DNA of 64,000 nt, taken from the NCBI RefSeq assembly GCF_009932435.1, contig NZ_BJOU01000001.1:1364001-1428000 (forward strand). Reading direction: 5' to 3'. This stretch comes from Gordonia crocea (GTDB lineage: Bacteria; Actinomycetota; Actinomycetes; Mycobacteriales; Mycobacteriaceae). The position numbers were made by a program, and so were the translations under genes. The notes beneath the pieces were generated by a model. It did not search any database, was not told the origin of the DNA, and worked only from the letters and a program-made list of their open reading frames with translations. Of this stretch, positions 54,916 to 64,000 are shown piece after piece. How positions within the stretch are numbered: the stretch's first letter is position 1; every line of letters starts with the position of its first letter.

Positions 54916-56061
54916 GTGCTGGCAGAATTCAGCCCCAAAGAGCGCACCGCGCTGGCGGTCATGACCGTCATCGCGCTGTTGTTCGGCGCGTACTTCCTGC
55001 GCCGCTACCTGGTCTTGATGGGTCTCGCCGCGGTACTGGCCTACCTGTTCGTCCCGCTGTACCGGCGGCTGGCGCGGCGGATGAGTTCCGGTCTGGCGTC
55101 GACGTTGACGGTGCTGAGCGCGATTGCGATCGTCGGGATCCCGCTGGCCGGGATCATCACGATGGCCGGCGTGCAGATCGCGCAGATGGTCGACAGCATC
55201 CGGCAGTGGCTGGGCAAGACCGACCTCAACGAGTTCGGCACGAGGCTGTTGGACTCGGTGAACCAGTTCCTCGCCAAGATCCCGTTGGTCCACGTCGAGC
55301 CGTTGACGATGAACCGGGTGCGCGGTTCGGTGTCCAACATCGCCGAGGCGGCCGGCAAGTACGCGCTGGAGGTGGCGCGCGACTCGGCCGGCGGGCTGGC
55401 CACCACGGTGACGATGTCGATCATCTTCCTGTATGTGTTCCTGGCGCTGCTGACCAACGGCAACAAGGTCGTCGAGGTGGTCAAGGACCTCAACCCGCTC
55501 GGGCCGGAGGTGTCCAACATCTACCTGGGCAAGATCGGCGCCATGGTCACCGCGACGGTGCGCGGCCAGTTCGTCATCGCCTTCGTCCAGGGCCTCGCCG
55601 GCGCGATCTCGGTCTACATCGGCGGTATCCACCAAGGCTTCTTCATGTTCGTCATCTTCTTGACGGTGCTCTCGGTGATCCCGCTGGGCAGCGGCATCGT
55701 GACCATGCCCCTGGGCATTGGGATGGCGCTGACGGGCAACGTCGTCGGAGGCCTGTTCGTCTTCCTGTTCCACCTGATCGTCATCACCAACATCGACAAC
55801 GTGCTGCGGCCGATGCTCGTGCCCAAGAGCGCCCATCTGGCGCCGGCCCTGATGCTGCTGGCCGTTTTCGCCGGGATGCAGATGTTCGGCTTCGCCGGCA
55901 TCGTGTTCGGGCCGGTGCTGATGATCGTCATCGTGACGACGGTCAACATGTACCGCGCCGTCTACAAGGGGGTGGAGTGGATCGACGACGAGCCCGACCC
56001 GGCCGAGGCGCCGACGCCTCCGTGGTGGCGGCGGCTGCGCCACCGCCGCGTTGAGGTGTGA
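54916..56061 (+). CDS. AI-2E/PerM family membrane transporter
   Basis: The 381-residue protein has about eight membrane helices in the order of the AI-2E family (TqsA/PerM/YdiK). Marks are LVLMGLAAVLAYLFVPLYRRL, LYVFLALLTNGNKVV, GQFVIAFVQGLAGAISVYIGG, SVIPLGSGIVTMPLGI, NIDNVLRPMLVPKSAHLAPALMLLAVFAGMQMFGFAGIVFGP. The substrate is unknown; members export signals, Na+ or other solutes. The GTG at 54916 has TACGAT (54904-54909) six bases upstream. Confidence 0.92.
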   Translation: MLAEFSPKERTALAVMTVIALLFGAYFLRRYLVLMGLAAVLAYLFVPLYRRLARRMSSGLASTLTVLSAIAIVGIPLAGIITMAGVQIAQMVDSIRQWLGKTDLNEFGTRLLDSVNQFLAKIPLVHVEPLTMNRVRGSVSNIAEAAGKYALEVARDSAGGLATTVTMSIIFLYVFLALLTNGNKVVEVVKDLNPLGPEVSNIYLGKIGAMVTATVRGQFVIAFVQGLAGAISVYIGGIHQGFFMFVIFLTVLSVIPLGSGIVTMPLGIGMALTGNVVGGLFVFLFHLIVITNIDNVLRPMLVPKSAHLAPALMLLAVFAGMQMFGFAGIVFGPVLMIVIVTTVNMYRAVYKGVEWIDDEPDPAEAPTPPWWRRLRHRRVEV

Positions 56062-56157
56062 GCACGCCGAGAACAGGCATTCGGGAGTTTTCCGACACGG
56101 CCGGCGCCCCGTCGACCTACGATCCCGGGACCCGTCCGCCTCTCCCCGGGAGCAACC

Positions 56158-58196
56158 ATGAACGACCGCACCGATCCGGCCGATGAACGCGGAAGGATCT
56201 CCCGCAGAACGATTCTGCGCAACGTCGCCTGGGCCGGTGCGGCCACCGCGGTCGGCGGGGTCGCGCTGACCGCGTGCGGCGATGATTCCGGCGGCTTCAC
56301 CACCGACGCCAAGCCCAAGCCGGCCTCCGAGGCGACCAAGGCCGCCAACAAGAAGGTTCGCGACTCGCTCCCGTTCGCGAACCGCGACGACTTCGCCGAC
56401 GCCTCGCGCGGTCTCGTCAAGCGACCCGACACCCTGATCATCAAGACCGCCGACGGTCGGATCGCCTGGGACATGGAGTCGTACAAGAAGTTCATCAACG
56501 ACGACGCCGAGTCCCCGGACACCGTCAACCCGAGCCTGTGGCGCAACGCAAAGCTGAACATGCACTACGGGCTCTACAAGGTCACCGACCGGATCTACCA
56601 GGTGCGCGGTTATGACCTGTCCAACATCAGCTTCATCCAGGGTGATCTGGAGTGGATCGTCTTCGACCCGCTCGTCTCAACCGAAACCGCCAAGGCCGCC
56701 CTGGATCTCATCAACGCCGAACTCGGCGCGCGGCCGGTCACCGCGGTCATCATCAGCCACCCGCACACCGACCACTACGGCGGCATCCGCGGCGTGGTCA
56801 GCCAAGCCGACGTCGATGCGGGGAAGGCGCGGATCGTGGTGCCGCAGGGCTTCCTCGAGCACGCGGTCAGCGAGAACGTCATCGCCGGCAACGTGATGTC
56901 GCGCCGCGCCGTCTACATGTACGGCGCGCTGCTGCCGCGCGGGCCGCAGGGCGGGGTGAACGCCGGTTTGGGGCAGACCCTCTCGAACGGGCACGGCCAG
57001 CCTGATGCTGCCGACCGAGGAGATCTCCACGACCGGCACCGAGCTGACGATCGACGGCGTGCAGATGGTGTTCCAGATGACGCCGGGCACCGAGGCGCCG
57101 GCGGAGATGAATACCTTCTTCCCCCAGTTCAAGGCCATGTGGATGGCGGAGAACACCACCAACACGATGCACAACATCCTCACCCTGCGCGGGGCGCAGG
57201 TCCGTGATGCCCGCGTGTGGGCGGGGTTCATCGACGAGACGATCGACACCTACGGGGCCGACACCGAGGTCAAGTTCCAGAGCCACCACTGGCCGATGTG
57301 GGGCAACGCGAAGATCCTGGACTACTTCCGCAAGCTACAAGTACCTGCACGACCAGAGCGTCCGGATGATGAACACCGGCCTCACCGGGGAGGAGATCGC
57401 CGAGGAGATCACCTTCCCCGACGAGCTCGAGGACTTCTGGCCCAACCGCGGGTACTACGGGACGGTCAAGCACAATTCGCGCGCGGTCTACCAGCGCTAC
57501 CTGGGCTGGTACACGGGCAATCCGGCCGACCTCGACGTGCTGCCGCCGGTGGCCGCGGCAAAGAAGTACGTCGAGTACATGGGCGGCGAGGCCGAGGTCC
57601 TCAAGCGCGCCAAGGCCGACTACGACAAGGGTGAATACCGTTGGGCGGCCATGGTTCTCAAGCACATCGTGTTTGCCAACCCGGACAGCGTCAACGGGAA
57701 GAACCTGCTGGCCGACGCTTTCGAGCAGATGGCCTATCAAGCAGAGTCGGGCCCGTGGCGGTCGGTGTACCTGCAGGGCGCCAACGAGTTGCGCAACGGC
57801 GTGCCGAACGTCGAAGCCGCGTCGGCGGCCAGCCCGGACACCATCGCCGCCATGCCGCCGGAGATGGTCTTCGACTACCTGTCGGTCCGCCTCAACGGTC
57901 CCAAGGCCGCGGGCAAGGACATCCGGTTGAACTGGACCTTCAGCGACTTGGGCAAGACCTACGGCCTGCACGTGCTCAACGGCGTGCTGAACCACCGCGA
58001 AAAGCCGCTGCCCGACCCGAATGCCACGGTCACGCTGACCAAGCAGGCGATGAACGAGATCCAGCTGGGCAAGGTCACGATCGATCAGGCGGTCGGCAAC
58101 GGGTCGGTGCGGGTCAGCGGGAACCAAGGTTCGGTGACGGAGTTCTTCGGCCTCCTCGACGACTTCCCCTTCTGGTTCAACATCGTCACGCCCTGA
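56158..58196 (+). pseudogene. Frameshifted Tat-exported alkyl/aryl sulfatase (SdsA/BDS1 family)
   Basis: The gene encodes a metallo-beta-lactamase alkylsulfatase that cleaves sulfate esters such as dodecyl sulfate. It starts with a twin-arginine lipoprotein signal (SRRTILRN...LTACG). It has the zinc site SHPHTDHYGGIRG, then MAENTTNTMHNILTLRGAQVRDARVW, GYYGTVKHNSRAVYQRYLGWYTGNPADL and an SCP2-like tail. The frame is broken twice. At GGG 56989-56991 one G is extra (NGHGQP instead of NGTASLML). At about 57334/57335 the frame shifts again, as expected if 11 bases had been lost within the RKQRDLYKYL region. The three frames are 56158-56991, 56992-57334 and 57335-58196. It is either a real pseudogene or the product of two sequencing errors. 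Confidence 0.88.
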
Positions 58197-58258
58197 TCGG
58201 GCGGTGCCCGGGTCGTCCATCGTCGGCCAGAGGGTAATCGGATGACGGTCAGCAGGAA

Positions 58259-59200
58259 CTACCGCGGTCGGTAGAAGCCTTGGAATCCTTGGTTCAGGTT
58301 GGTGGTGCGGATCGGGTTGACCTGCACGGGATCTCCGGCCTCGACCATGAGGCCGTCACCGATGATCATCGCGACGTGGCCGTCCCAGACGGCGAGGTCG
58401 CCGGGTTGCACTTGGGCCCGACTGATGGGGAAGCCCGCGTTGTCCTGGTCTTGGGCGAGACGGGGGATTTCCAGCCCGGCCTGGCGGTAGGCCCACTGGG
58501 TCAGCCCGCTGCAGTCGAAGCCTTTCGTCGTCGTGCCGCCCCACAGGTAGGGGACGCCGCGCTGGCTGAGTGCGGCGCGCACGGCTTTGGCGGCCCGCGC
58601 GTTGGGCGCGTGCACGACCTTGCCGTTGGGCAGGGTGATGGCGAGGGATCCGTCGGCGGCGTCGCCGCGATGCCCGGGCGCCGGCATGCGTTTGGGCGCG
58701 AGGTGCTTGTTCTCGGCAAGGAGTTTTGCGGCGTCGGCGTGGAGGTCGTGTTGGGCCTTCGCGACGATCGCGGCCCCGCGCGCGACGTGATCGAGGGCGA
58801 CCGGGAGGAGGGCCAGCAGGCCCTCGATGCTGTAGAGCGCCGGGCCGAGCGAATTCGCCGCCCGCGCAAAGGAATCGAGAAGACGGCGGACCTCCGCCGC
58901 CGCTTGGCCGACTTTGGCGCTGGCCGCGACCACGATCGCGGCCGACGACGAGTTCGCCGTCGCCGAGCGGTGATGGCGCCGCGCGGTCGAGTCGGCGGCG
59001 CGGGAGGCGGCCGTCCCGCCGTTGCCGGTCCACGCGCCGGTGAGCGAGTGCGCGTTGCGCTGGGTGTCCGCGGCGGTCCGGGCCGAGGTGGTGGAGGCGT
59101 GGCGCAGCCCGGCCAGCGGCCCGCCGGGCGGCAGCTCACCGGTACCGAGCGTGGTGAGCAGGACCCGCAGCGGTTCGACGAGGGCGTCGGCGCCGGTCAT
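58259..59200 (-). CDS. NlpC/P60 peptidoglycan hydrolase with ESX-type helical N-domain
   Basis: The 313-residue protein has an N-terminal Ala-rich helical domain (about 1-170) like type VII secretion substrates and a C-terminal NlpC/P60 endopeptidase domain. The catalytic Cys230 is in GFDCSGLTQWAYR, the His in VWDGHVAMIIG, and YLWGGTTTK precedes the Cys. Such enzymes cut stem-peptide bonds in peptidoglycan. There is no Sec signal. The ATG overlaps the stop of the EspC-like gene by four bases, so the two are translated together, and they may be exported as a pair by an ESX system that is not encoded in this window. Confidence 0.88.
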   Translation of the reverse strand: MTGADALVEPLRVLLTTLGTGELPPGGPLAGLRHASTTSARTAADTQRNAHSLTGAWTGNGGTAASRAADSTARRHHRSATANSSSAAIVVAASAKVGQAAAEVRRLLDSFARAANSLGPALYSIEGLLALLPVALDHVARGAAIVAKAQHDLHADAAKLLAENKHLAPKRMPAPGHRGDAADGSLAITLPNGKVVHAPNARAAKAVRAALSQRGVPYLWGGTTTKGFDCSGLTQWAYRQAGLEIPRLAQDQDNAGFPISRAQVQPGDLAVWDGHVAMIIGDGLMVEAGDPVQVNPIRTTNLNQGFQGFYRPR

Positions 59201-59502
59201 CGTGCCACCTGACCGGTGTGGGCGGCCGCGGCCGCATCGGTGGATTCGTAGGCGTGGACGCCGCCGCGGGCGGCGGCGGTGATCGAGCCGTGGTGGCCGG
59301 CCAGATCGTCGAGGTGCGCGGCGGAACGGTCGAGGACCTGGGCGAGCGCGCCCAGAAACTCGGCGCCGATGAGGCCGAACGCGGGCAGCAGTGGGGCCAG
59401 GTCGGCTCTGAGGCCGGCCGTCGACAGGGCGGCCTGTTCGGCACTGGCGCGGTGGTGATCGGCGAAACGGTGGGCCGTGGGTGGGTGCAGTGTGACCGTC
59501 AT
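59197..59502 (-). CDS. EspC-like type VII secretion target
   Basis: The 101-residue protein is Ala/His-rich and helical with a turn near the middle, like EspC/DUF2580 proteins. It ends with HAYESTDAAAA, which contains YxxxD, the general type VII export signal. It overlaps the NlpC/P60 gene (ATGA at 59197-59200). The ATG at 59502 is used; a GTG at 59508 would add two residues. A chaperone or partner role for the hydrolase is inferred. Confidence 0.75.
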   Translation of the reverse strand: MTVTLHPPTAHRFADHHRASAEQAALSTAGLRADLAPLLPAFGLIGAEFLGALAQVLDRSAAHLDDLAGHHGSITAAARGGVHAYESTDAAAAAHTGQVAR

Positions 59503-59538
59503 GTCCACTTGGACGCACCGCGGTCCCGGCTGGTTCCC

Positions 59539-60222
59539 TCAGCCCGGCCAGACCGCGGTCCACGGTTCGGTCACCGTGGCGCTCGGCGTGGTGATGACCA
59601 GCGCGTCGGGACCCACCTCGTAGACCGTCGATCCGGCCCGGAAAACGTAGGTTGAGCCGCGCATTTGCGGCCAGCTGACGTCGGGGGACCGGTGGCCGTC
59701 GGCATATCCCGCGTAATAGAGGCCGCCGGTTTCGCCGGCGCGGCACACGACCACCGACGATCGATTCGTCTGTCCGATGAACACCGCCGGGTCGTCGACA
59801 TTGCACCGCGCACCGTTGCCGGTGAAGCCCTGCCAGTCGGTGCCGGTGAAGGGCGCGGCCGACGGGGTGGGCGGTGCATACCGCGGCGGTGCCGCGGTTT
59901 CGGTGGTCGTCGTCGTGGTGGTCGTGGTCGCAGTTGTCGTTGGTGCCGTTGTCGCGCCGTCACCCGAATAAGGGGCGGCGGTCACCGCAGCGGGAGATCC
60001 ACCGTCGCGCGACTTGCCGTACAGGACCGCGCCGAGGGCCCCGCCCACGACGAGCAGCGCACCGGCGAGCCCCGCGACGAGGATGACCGACACGGTGTTC
60101 CTGGACGACGGCGCTCGTGGCGGAGTCGGGGGACTCGCCGGCGGCAGGGTCCCGCCCGGCGCGATCGGGTACATCGGAAGGTTCGGTGCCGTCGGCGACT
60201 CCCACGGACTCTGCGAGGTCAT
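59539..60222 (-). CDS. Membrane-anchored protein with Thr-rich linker, unknown function
   Basis: The 227-residue protein has a Pro-rich cytoplasmic head (about 1-40), one membrane helix (about 44-67, VSVILVAGLAGALLVVGGALGAVLYG), a Thr-rich linker (about 88-110) and a C-terminal domain with two Cys (GARCNVDDPAVFIG, VVVCRAGETGGLYYAGY) that resembles outer parts of mycobacterial Ser/Thr-kinase-linked or serine-protease-linked proteins. I cannot name a family. The ATG at 60222 has TAAAGT (60235-60230) seven bases upstream. It is adjacent to pmmB but has its own promoter-like box. Confidence 0.75.
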   Translation of the reverse strand: MTSQSPWESPTAPNLPMYPIAPGGTLPPASPPTPPRAPSSRNTVSVILVAGLAGALLVVGGALGAVLYGKSRDGGSPAAVTAAPYSGDGATTAPTTTATTTTTTTTTETAAPPRYAPPTPSAAPFTGTDWQGFTGNGARCNVDDPAVFIGQTNRSSVVVCRAGETGGLYYAGYADGHRSPDVSWPQMRGSTYVFRAGSTVYEVGPDALVITTPSATVTEPWTAVWPG

Positions 60223-60232
60223 GGCGAGAACT

Positions 60233-61741
60233 TTAGGCGAGTAGTCCGACAGCGACGCGACTGGCGAGATCGCTGGCCTCGCGGCAGGTGCGGGAGACCT
60301 CGGCGGTCGATCCAACCGGGGTGACGACCTCCACGTAGACCTTCACCTTCGGCTCGGTGCCCGACGGGCGGACGAGTGCCCGCACCGCGAGATCCCCGCG
60401 CGCCCCGGTGAATTCGACTGCGTCGGTGCGCAGACCGTCGGTGCGCGTCGCGAAGTCGGCGAGGGCGAGGGGGATTCCGGCGGCCGAGGCCGGTGGATTC
60501 GACCGCAATCCGGCCATCAGTTCGGCGGCCGTCGTCGTGCCGCTCAAGCGCACCGAGCGCCCGACGGTGGCGTGGACGCCGTGGCGGACCGACAACTCGT
60601 CGAGCAGGGCGCCGATCGAGGATCCGGCGGCCCGCAGCCGCGCGGCGGTCTGTGCCGCCAACACCGCGGCGCTGATGCCGTCCTTGTCGCGGACCGCATC
60701 GGGATCGACGCAATGGCCGATCGCCTCCTCGTAGGCGTACCACAGCGGATCTCCCGCGCGCACAAGCCATTTGAACCCGGTCAGGGTCCGCACCGACCGG
60801 GCACCGGCGGACTCGGCGACGGCGGCGGCCAGGGTGCCGGAGACGATGCTGCTCGCGACCACCCCGCCCGGGCCGGCGATCTCGTGGCACAGCAGCGCCC
60901 CGACCTCGTCGCCGGTGAGCGGGCGCCATCCGCCGTCGTGCGGGATGGCCAGGGCGCATCGGTCGGCGTCGGGGTCGAGGGCCACGGCGAGGTCGGCATC
61001 GACCCGCGCGGCGACGGCCAGGAGGCGGTCCAGCGCGCCGGGTTCTTCCGGGTTCGGGAACGCGACGGTGGGGAAGTCGGGATCGGGGTCGAACTGCTCG
61101 TCGACGACGTGCACGTCGGACACCCCGGCGCCGGCCAGCGCCTCGAGCGCCAACGGTCCGCCGACCCCGTGCATCGGCGTCAACGCCACGCGCAGCGGCA
61201 GGGCCGACTCGCCGAAGCGCTCGACCAGTCGCGCCAGGTACCGCGACCGGGCGGTGCGGGCCCGGTCCTCGACGCCCACCGGGGTCCGGGGGATGCCGGC
61301 AGGGGCGCGGGACATCAGGGCCTCGATCTGCTCGTCGACCGGGCCGACGATCTGGGCACCGGGCACATCGGTGCCCCGCCCGCCGTAGAGCTTGTACCCG
61401 TTGTCGCCGGCCGGGTTGTGCGACGCGGTGATTTGCACGGCCGCCGCCGCGCCCAAGTCGCGGCACGCGAAGGCCACCAGCGGTGTCGGCGAGTGGCCGG
61501 GCAGTGCGACGACGTCGAATCCGGCCGCGGCGAACACCTCGGTGGTGGCGGCGAAGAACTCGGCCGACCCATGGCGGGCATCGCGCCCGACGACGACGGT
61601 GCGCCCGGAACCGTTAATGCGCAACCATTCCGCGACGGCCCAGGTGGCCCGGGTGACGAGTTCGACGTTCATCCCACCCGGCCCGGGGCGCACCGGCCCG
61701 CGCAGGCCGGCGGTGCCGAACCTCAGATCGTCAACGGTCAC
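60233..61741 (-). CDS. pmmB: Phosphomannomutase/phosphoglucomutase family protein PmmB
   Basis: The 502-residue alpha-D-phosphohexomutase has [11 protein letters not shown] at the start, phosphoserine Ser108 in [17 protein letters not shown], the metal loop [12 protein letters not shown], the sugar-binding [10 protein letters not shown] and [12 protein letters not shown], and the phosphate-binding [12 protein letters not shown]. In M. tuberculosis pmmB (Rv3308) is next to the purine nucleoside phosphorylase, as here. It may act on ribose- or deoxyribose-1-phosphate from nucleosides as well as on hexoses. The GTG at 61741 overlaps the punA end by 11 bases; an in-frame start at 61771 is possible. 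Confidence 0.9.
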   Translation of the reverse strand: MTVDDLRFGTAGLRGPVRPGPGGMNVELVTRATWAVAEWLRINGSGRTVVVGRDARHGSAEFFAATTEVFAAAGFDVVALPGHSPTPLVAFACRDLGAAAAVQITASHNPAGDNGYKLYGGRGTDVPGAQIVGPVDEQIEALMSRAPAGIPRTPVGVEDRARTARSRYLARLVERFGESALPLRVALTPMHGVGGPLALEALAGAGVSDVHVVDEQFDPDPDFPTVAFPNPEEPGALDRLLAVAARVDADLAVALDPDADRCALAIPHDGGWRPLTGDEVGALLCHEIAGPGGVVASSIVSGTLAAAVAESAGARSVRTLTGFKWLVRAGDPLWYAYEEAIGHCVDPDAVRDKDGISAAVLAAQTAARLRAAGSSIGALLDELSVRHGVHATVGRSVRLSGTTTAAELMAGLRSNPPASAAGIPLALADFATRTDGLRTDAVEFTGARGDLAVRALVRPSGTEPKVKVYVEVVTPVGSTAEVSRTCREASDLASRVAVGLLA

Positions 61742-62597
61742 GGTAGGGGTTGGGGCCGACCGTCGTCGCAAACGAGTGGCAGATCGCGGCGAGCAGGTCG
61801 CCGATCCGCCCGGCCGCCGCCCGGCCCGACTCCAGCACCTCGTCGTGGCTCAGCGGGTCACTGGTGATCCCGGCGGCCAGGTTGGTGACCAGTGAGATGC
61901 CCAGCACGTCCATCCCGGCCGCGCGCGCCGCGATCGTCTCGTGGACCGTGGACATCCCGACCAGGTCTGCGCCCAGGGTGGCGAGCATCGCGATCTCGGC
62001 CGGGGTCTCGTACTGCGGTCCCGGCAGGCCGGCGTACACCCCCTCGGCCAGGGTGTTGCGGGCGGTGCCGCCGTCGAGGGCGTCGTGCAGGCGCTGTGCG
62101 GTGTCGCGCAGTTCGGGGGAGTAGGCGTCGACCATGTTGACGAACTGCGGCCCGACCAGCGGCGAGCGCCCGGTCAGGTTGATCTGGTCGCGGATCAGGA
62201 CGGGGCTGCCGACGGTGTAGGAGCGGTTCAGCGCGCCCGCGGCATTGGTGAGGATGATCCGGCGGCAACCGGCGGCCGCCGCGGTCCGCACCGGGTGCAC
62301 CACCCGGGCCAGGTCGTGGCCCTCGTAGGCATGGGCCCGTCCGGCGAACACCAGGACCCGTTGGTCGTCGACGTGCACCGACGTGATCGTTCCGCCGTGG
62401 CCCGCGGCGGTCGGTTGGGCAAAGCCCGGCACCTGCGCCATCGGGAGCTCGGCGACGGCCGAACCGATCGCCTCCGCCGCCGACGACCAGCCCGAACCGA
62501 GGATGATCGCGGTGTCGTGGCGGGGGCAGTCGGACTCCGCGGCGATGTGCGCGGCGGCCTCGGCGGCGACGACGGCTGCGTCGGTACTGGAGTGCAT
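61731..62597 (-). CDS. punA: Purine nucleoside phosphorylase
   Basis: PunA splits inosine and guanosine with phosphate into base and ribose-1-phosphate. The 288-residue trimeric-type enzyme has [88 protein letters not shown]. It works after Add in salvage. The ATG at 62597 has TACCGT (62609-62604) six bases upstream. The gene is divergent from the hydratase, with the two -10 boxes only about 15 bp apart. Confidence 0.95.
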   Translation of the reverse strand: MHSSTDAAVVAAEAAAHIAAESDCPRHDTAIILGSGWSSAAEAIGSAVAELPMAQVPGFAQPTAAGHGGTITSVHVDDQRVLVFAGRAHAYEGHDLARVVHPVRTAAAAGCRRIILTNAAGALNRSYTVGSPVLIRDQINLTGRSPLVGPQFVNMVDAYSPELRDTAQRLHDALDGGTARNTLAEGVYAGLPGPQYETPAEIAMLATLGADLVGMSTVHETIAARAAGMDVLGISLVTNLAAGITSDPLSHDEVLESGRAAAGRIGDLLAAICHSFATTVGPNPYRDR

Positions 62598-62603
62598 GTG
62601 TAC

Positions 62604-62629
62604 ACGGTAACGGGCATCGGTCGTAGAGT
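62604..62629. promoter_or_regulatory. Back-to-back leaderless promoters of punA and the hydratase gene
   Basis: The minus-strand TACCGT (62609-62604) and plus-strand TAGAGT (62624-62629) lie within a 39-bp space between the two start codons. They are six and seven bases from the starts. Confidence 0.55.
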
Positions 62630-62636
62630 TGCCCCC

Positions 62637-63344
62637 ATGCCTTTTCTCCGTGAATCCGATGACGTCTACGAACTCTACCTTGGCACCGAGGGCGTCGAAC
62701 TCGACGAGACCAACCCCGAGAACCGTTTCGCCCTGACCTGGCTCGACCAGGTCAACGCCGCCCTCGACGAGGTGGCGGCGGCCGGCGAGTCGTCGAAGAA
62801 GGGGCTGGTGATCACCGCCACCGGCAAGTTCTTCACCAACGGCCTCGACACCGACTACATCTTCGCCCACGGTGACAAGCTGCCCGGCTACCTCGACTCG
62901 GTGCACGCCGTGTACACCAAGGTGTTGACGCTGCCGGTGGCCACGGTGGCCGCGATCAACGGGCACGCATTCGGCGCCGGGGCGATGCTCGCGCTGTGCG
63001 CGGACTACCGGGTGATGCGCACCGAGCGCGGTTTCTGGTCGCTGCCCGAGGCGGCGCTGAGCATGCCGTTCACCGCCGGGATGGCCGCACTGCTGCGCAC
63101 CCGACTCACCGACGCCACGGCGACCGAGGCGATGCTGACCTCGCGCCGCTACGGCGCGGACGACGCGGTGGCCGCGGCGATCGTCGACGAGGCGGTGCCC
63201 GCCGACGATCTGGTGGCCCGCGCCCGCGCGGTCGCCGGGGAGCGGGCGGCGATGGCCGGCCCGACCCTCGCCATCATCAAGAAGGGACTGCGCCAGCCGT
63301 TGCTGGCGACGCTGGCCACCCAGGTCCCGCCGTCGCTGCTCTGA
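62637..63344 (+). CDS. Enoyl-CoA hydratase/isomerase family protein
   Basis: The 235-residue crotonase-fold protein has [22 protein letters not shown] (oxyanion-hole segment), [50 protein letters not shown], and a C-terminal ALLRTRL region. The layout is closest to enoyl-CoA delta-isomerase (ECI)-type members. The oxyanion loops are intact; the position of hydratase Glu residues cannot be judged here. The ATG at 62637 has TAGAGT seven bases upstream. Confidence 0.9.
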   Translation: MPFLRESDDVYELYLGTEGVELDETNPENRFALTWLDQVNAALDEVAAAGESSKKGLVITATGKFFTNGLDTDYIFAHGDKLPGYLDSVHAVYTKVLTLPVATVAAINGHAFGAGAMLALCADYRVMRTERGFWSLPEAALSMPFTAGMAALLRTRLTDATATEAMLTSRRYGADDAVAAAIVDEAVPADDLVARARAVAGERAAMAGPTLAIIKKGLRQPLLATLATQVPPSLL

Positions 63345-63360
63345 TCGGGCGGGCCGGGGC

Positions 63361-63852
63361 CTAGAGGGCGGAGTCGGCGCCGGCTCCCGGGCCCGGGCCG
63401 ACGTTGCGCGACTCGTGCAGGCGCAGCGCCTGGACGTAGTCGTCGGGGGCGCCGGCCTTCTCGGCCGCGTCGGACATGACGCCGAGGTAGCGCGCCGACG
63501 GCAGGCCGCCCTCAAAGGCGTCGACGACGTAGAGCCAGGCCAGCGCCGCGCCCTCGGTCGTCTCGATGCGGGCGCGCAGCTTGCGGTGGACGCCGAGTTC
63601 GGAGCCCTCCCAGCGGTCGAGGGCCTGCTCGTCCTCGCCGGTCACGTCGTAGAGGACGACGAAGACGCGGGCGTCGGGGTTGTCGCGGTCTTCGACGACG
63701 GTGGCCAGCGACCCCTCCCAGCCGATGTCCTCACCGGCGAAGGTCAGCCGCCAGCCGGACAACCAGCCGGTGGCCGACATGGGGGAGTGGGGTGCGCGCA
63801 TCGCCATCTGCTCGGGATCCATGTTCGAGCCATATGCGGCGTAGAGCGCCAC
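63361..63852 (-). CDS. Gamma-glutamylcyclotransferase-like (AIG2/GGCT) protein, Rv3304-like
   Basis: The 163-residue protein has the GGCT-fold [13 protein letters not shown] signature, [53 protein letters not shown] with the candidate catalytic Glu, and [24 protein letters not shown]. It matches Rv3304 and has the same neighbours, pmmB and punA. The substrate is unproven. The GTG at 63852 is chosen because GAGGAG lies six bases before it and the homolog begins at the equivalent residue; the ATG at 63858 touches that ribosome site. Confidence 0.85.
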   Translation of the reverse strand: MALYAAYGSNMDPEQMAMRAPHSPMSATGWLSGWRLTFAGEDIGWEGSLATVVEDRDNPDARVFVVLYDVTGEDEQALDRWEGSELGVHRKLRARIETTEGAALAWLYVVDAFEGGLPSARYLGVMSDAAEKAGAPDDYVQALRLHESRNVGPGPGAGADSAL

Positions 63853-64000
63853 GGGCATCTCCTCGGGAGTGGCTGACAACGGTGCTGCGCGGGCAGCGAC
63901 ATAAGAGTAGCGCCGCCCCCGGGGGTCTGTGCCACCCGCCGATCCGATGGCGGGGTGGTGCGCAGACGGAGCCCGCGTGCGACACAATGGGGAGCGGCAG

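Noticed and set aside
56985..57340. Programmed ribosomal frameshifting in the sulfatase gene
   Set aside because: Two shifts are needed, and no slippery heptamer or downstream structure stands at either site. A one-base insertion and an 11-base loss explain the data better.
59885..59945. GTGGTCGTC-type microsatellite
   Set aside because: It is the coding repeat for the Thr-rich linker of the membrane protein at 59539-60222.
63859..64000. Start of a further gene at the right edge
   Set aside because: No convincing coding frame or start with context is seen in the last 140 bases.

Overview
The window reads as a stretch of an actinobacterial chromosome of the order Mycobacteriales, most likely the genus Gordonia or a close relative. 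The evidence is very high GC, frequent GTG starts, and gene order that follows the Mycobacterium tuberculosis core over two blocks: groES-whiB3-Rv3415c-sigD-rsdA-Rv3412-guaB2-guaB3-choD-guaA, and metX/metY-icd-trpS-Rv3335c-dacB1-sdh-add-satS-pmmB-punA-Rv3304. The genus is inferred from gene content. Nothing in the window proves it.

Layout. 1-11.5 kb: a partial beta-propeller protein, CIRCE-controlled groES (with no groEL beside it), whiB3-like, sigD with its anti-sigma factor rsdA, the purine genes guaB2, guaB3 and guaA, a ChoD-type oxidase and an FMN reductase. 11.5-15.2 kb: a four-gene operon of a Mn-type ABC transporter fused by 4-bp overlaps to a membrane Ser/Thr kinase. 15.3-18.8 kb: a DszA/NtaA-type monooxygenase, a phosphotransferase-fold protein and a radical SAM protein. 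18.9-25.3 kb: the LexA-controlled mutasome imuA'-imuB-dnaE2, contiguous here. 25.3-31.7 kb: small membrane proteins, rtcB, trmL, folD and its partner, and metX/metY behind a SAM-IV riboswitch. 31.7-35.7 kb: two tandem secreted PE-PPE-fold serine hydrolases. 35.7-44.4 kb: a double-hotdog thioesterase, icd, xthA, a SOS-boxed DUF222/HNH gene, trpS, a YihY protein and dacB1. 44.5-48.5 kb: a SigK island with a Met-rich lipoprotein, sigK, a zinc-motif RskA, dipZ and an MmpS-like protein. 48.6-52.1 kb: sdhCDAB. 52.3-64 kb: add, satS, a PerM/AI-2E permease, a frameshifted alkylsulfatase, an EspC-like protein with an NlpC/P60 protein, a membrane protein, pmmB, punA, an enoyl-CoA hydratase-like gene and a gamma-glutamylcyclotransferase-like gene.

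How parts work together. GuaB2/GuaA/PunA/Add are purine synthesis and salvage. MetX/MetY make homocysteine under SAM control. SdhCDAB and Icd are TCA enzymes, and the sdh promoter region carries an IdeR/DtxR-like box. ImuA'/ImuB/DnaE2 form the damage-induced mutagenic polymerase. The most unusual part is the SigK island. Two SigK-type promoters with the same -35 (CCAATCC), the same 15-nt spacer and nearly the same -10 drive a lipoprotein made of M-(S/T)-x-P-x repeats and the DipZ thiol reductase. The cognate RskA carries an HxxxCxxC zinc motif and an outer domain very rich in Met. A second general pattern is a TANNNT -10 hexamer exactly 6-7 nt before the start codon at 16 genes. This is the signature of leaderless mRNAs, and it also settles several start codons. 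A 21-bp tandem repeat is shared by two distant intergenic spaces.
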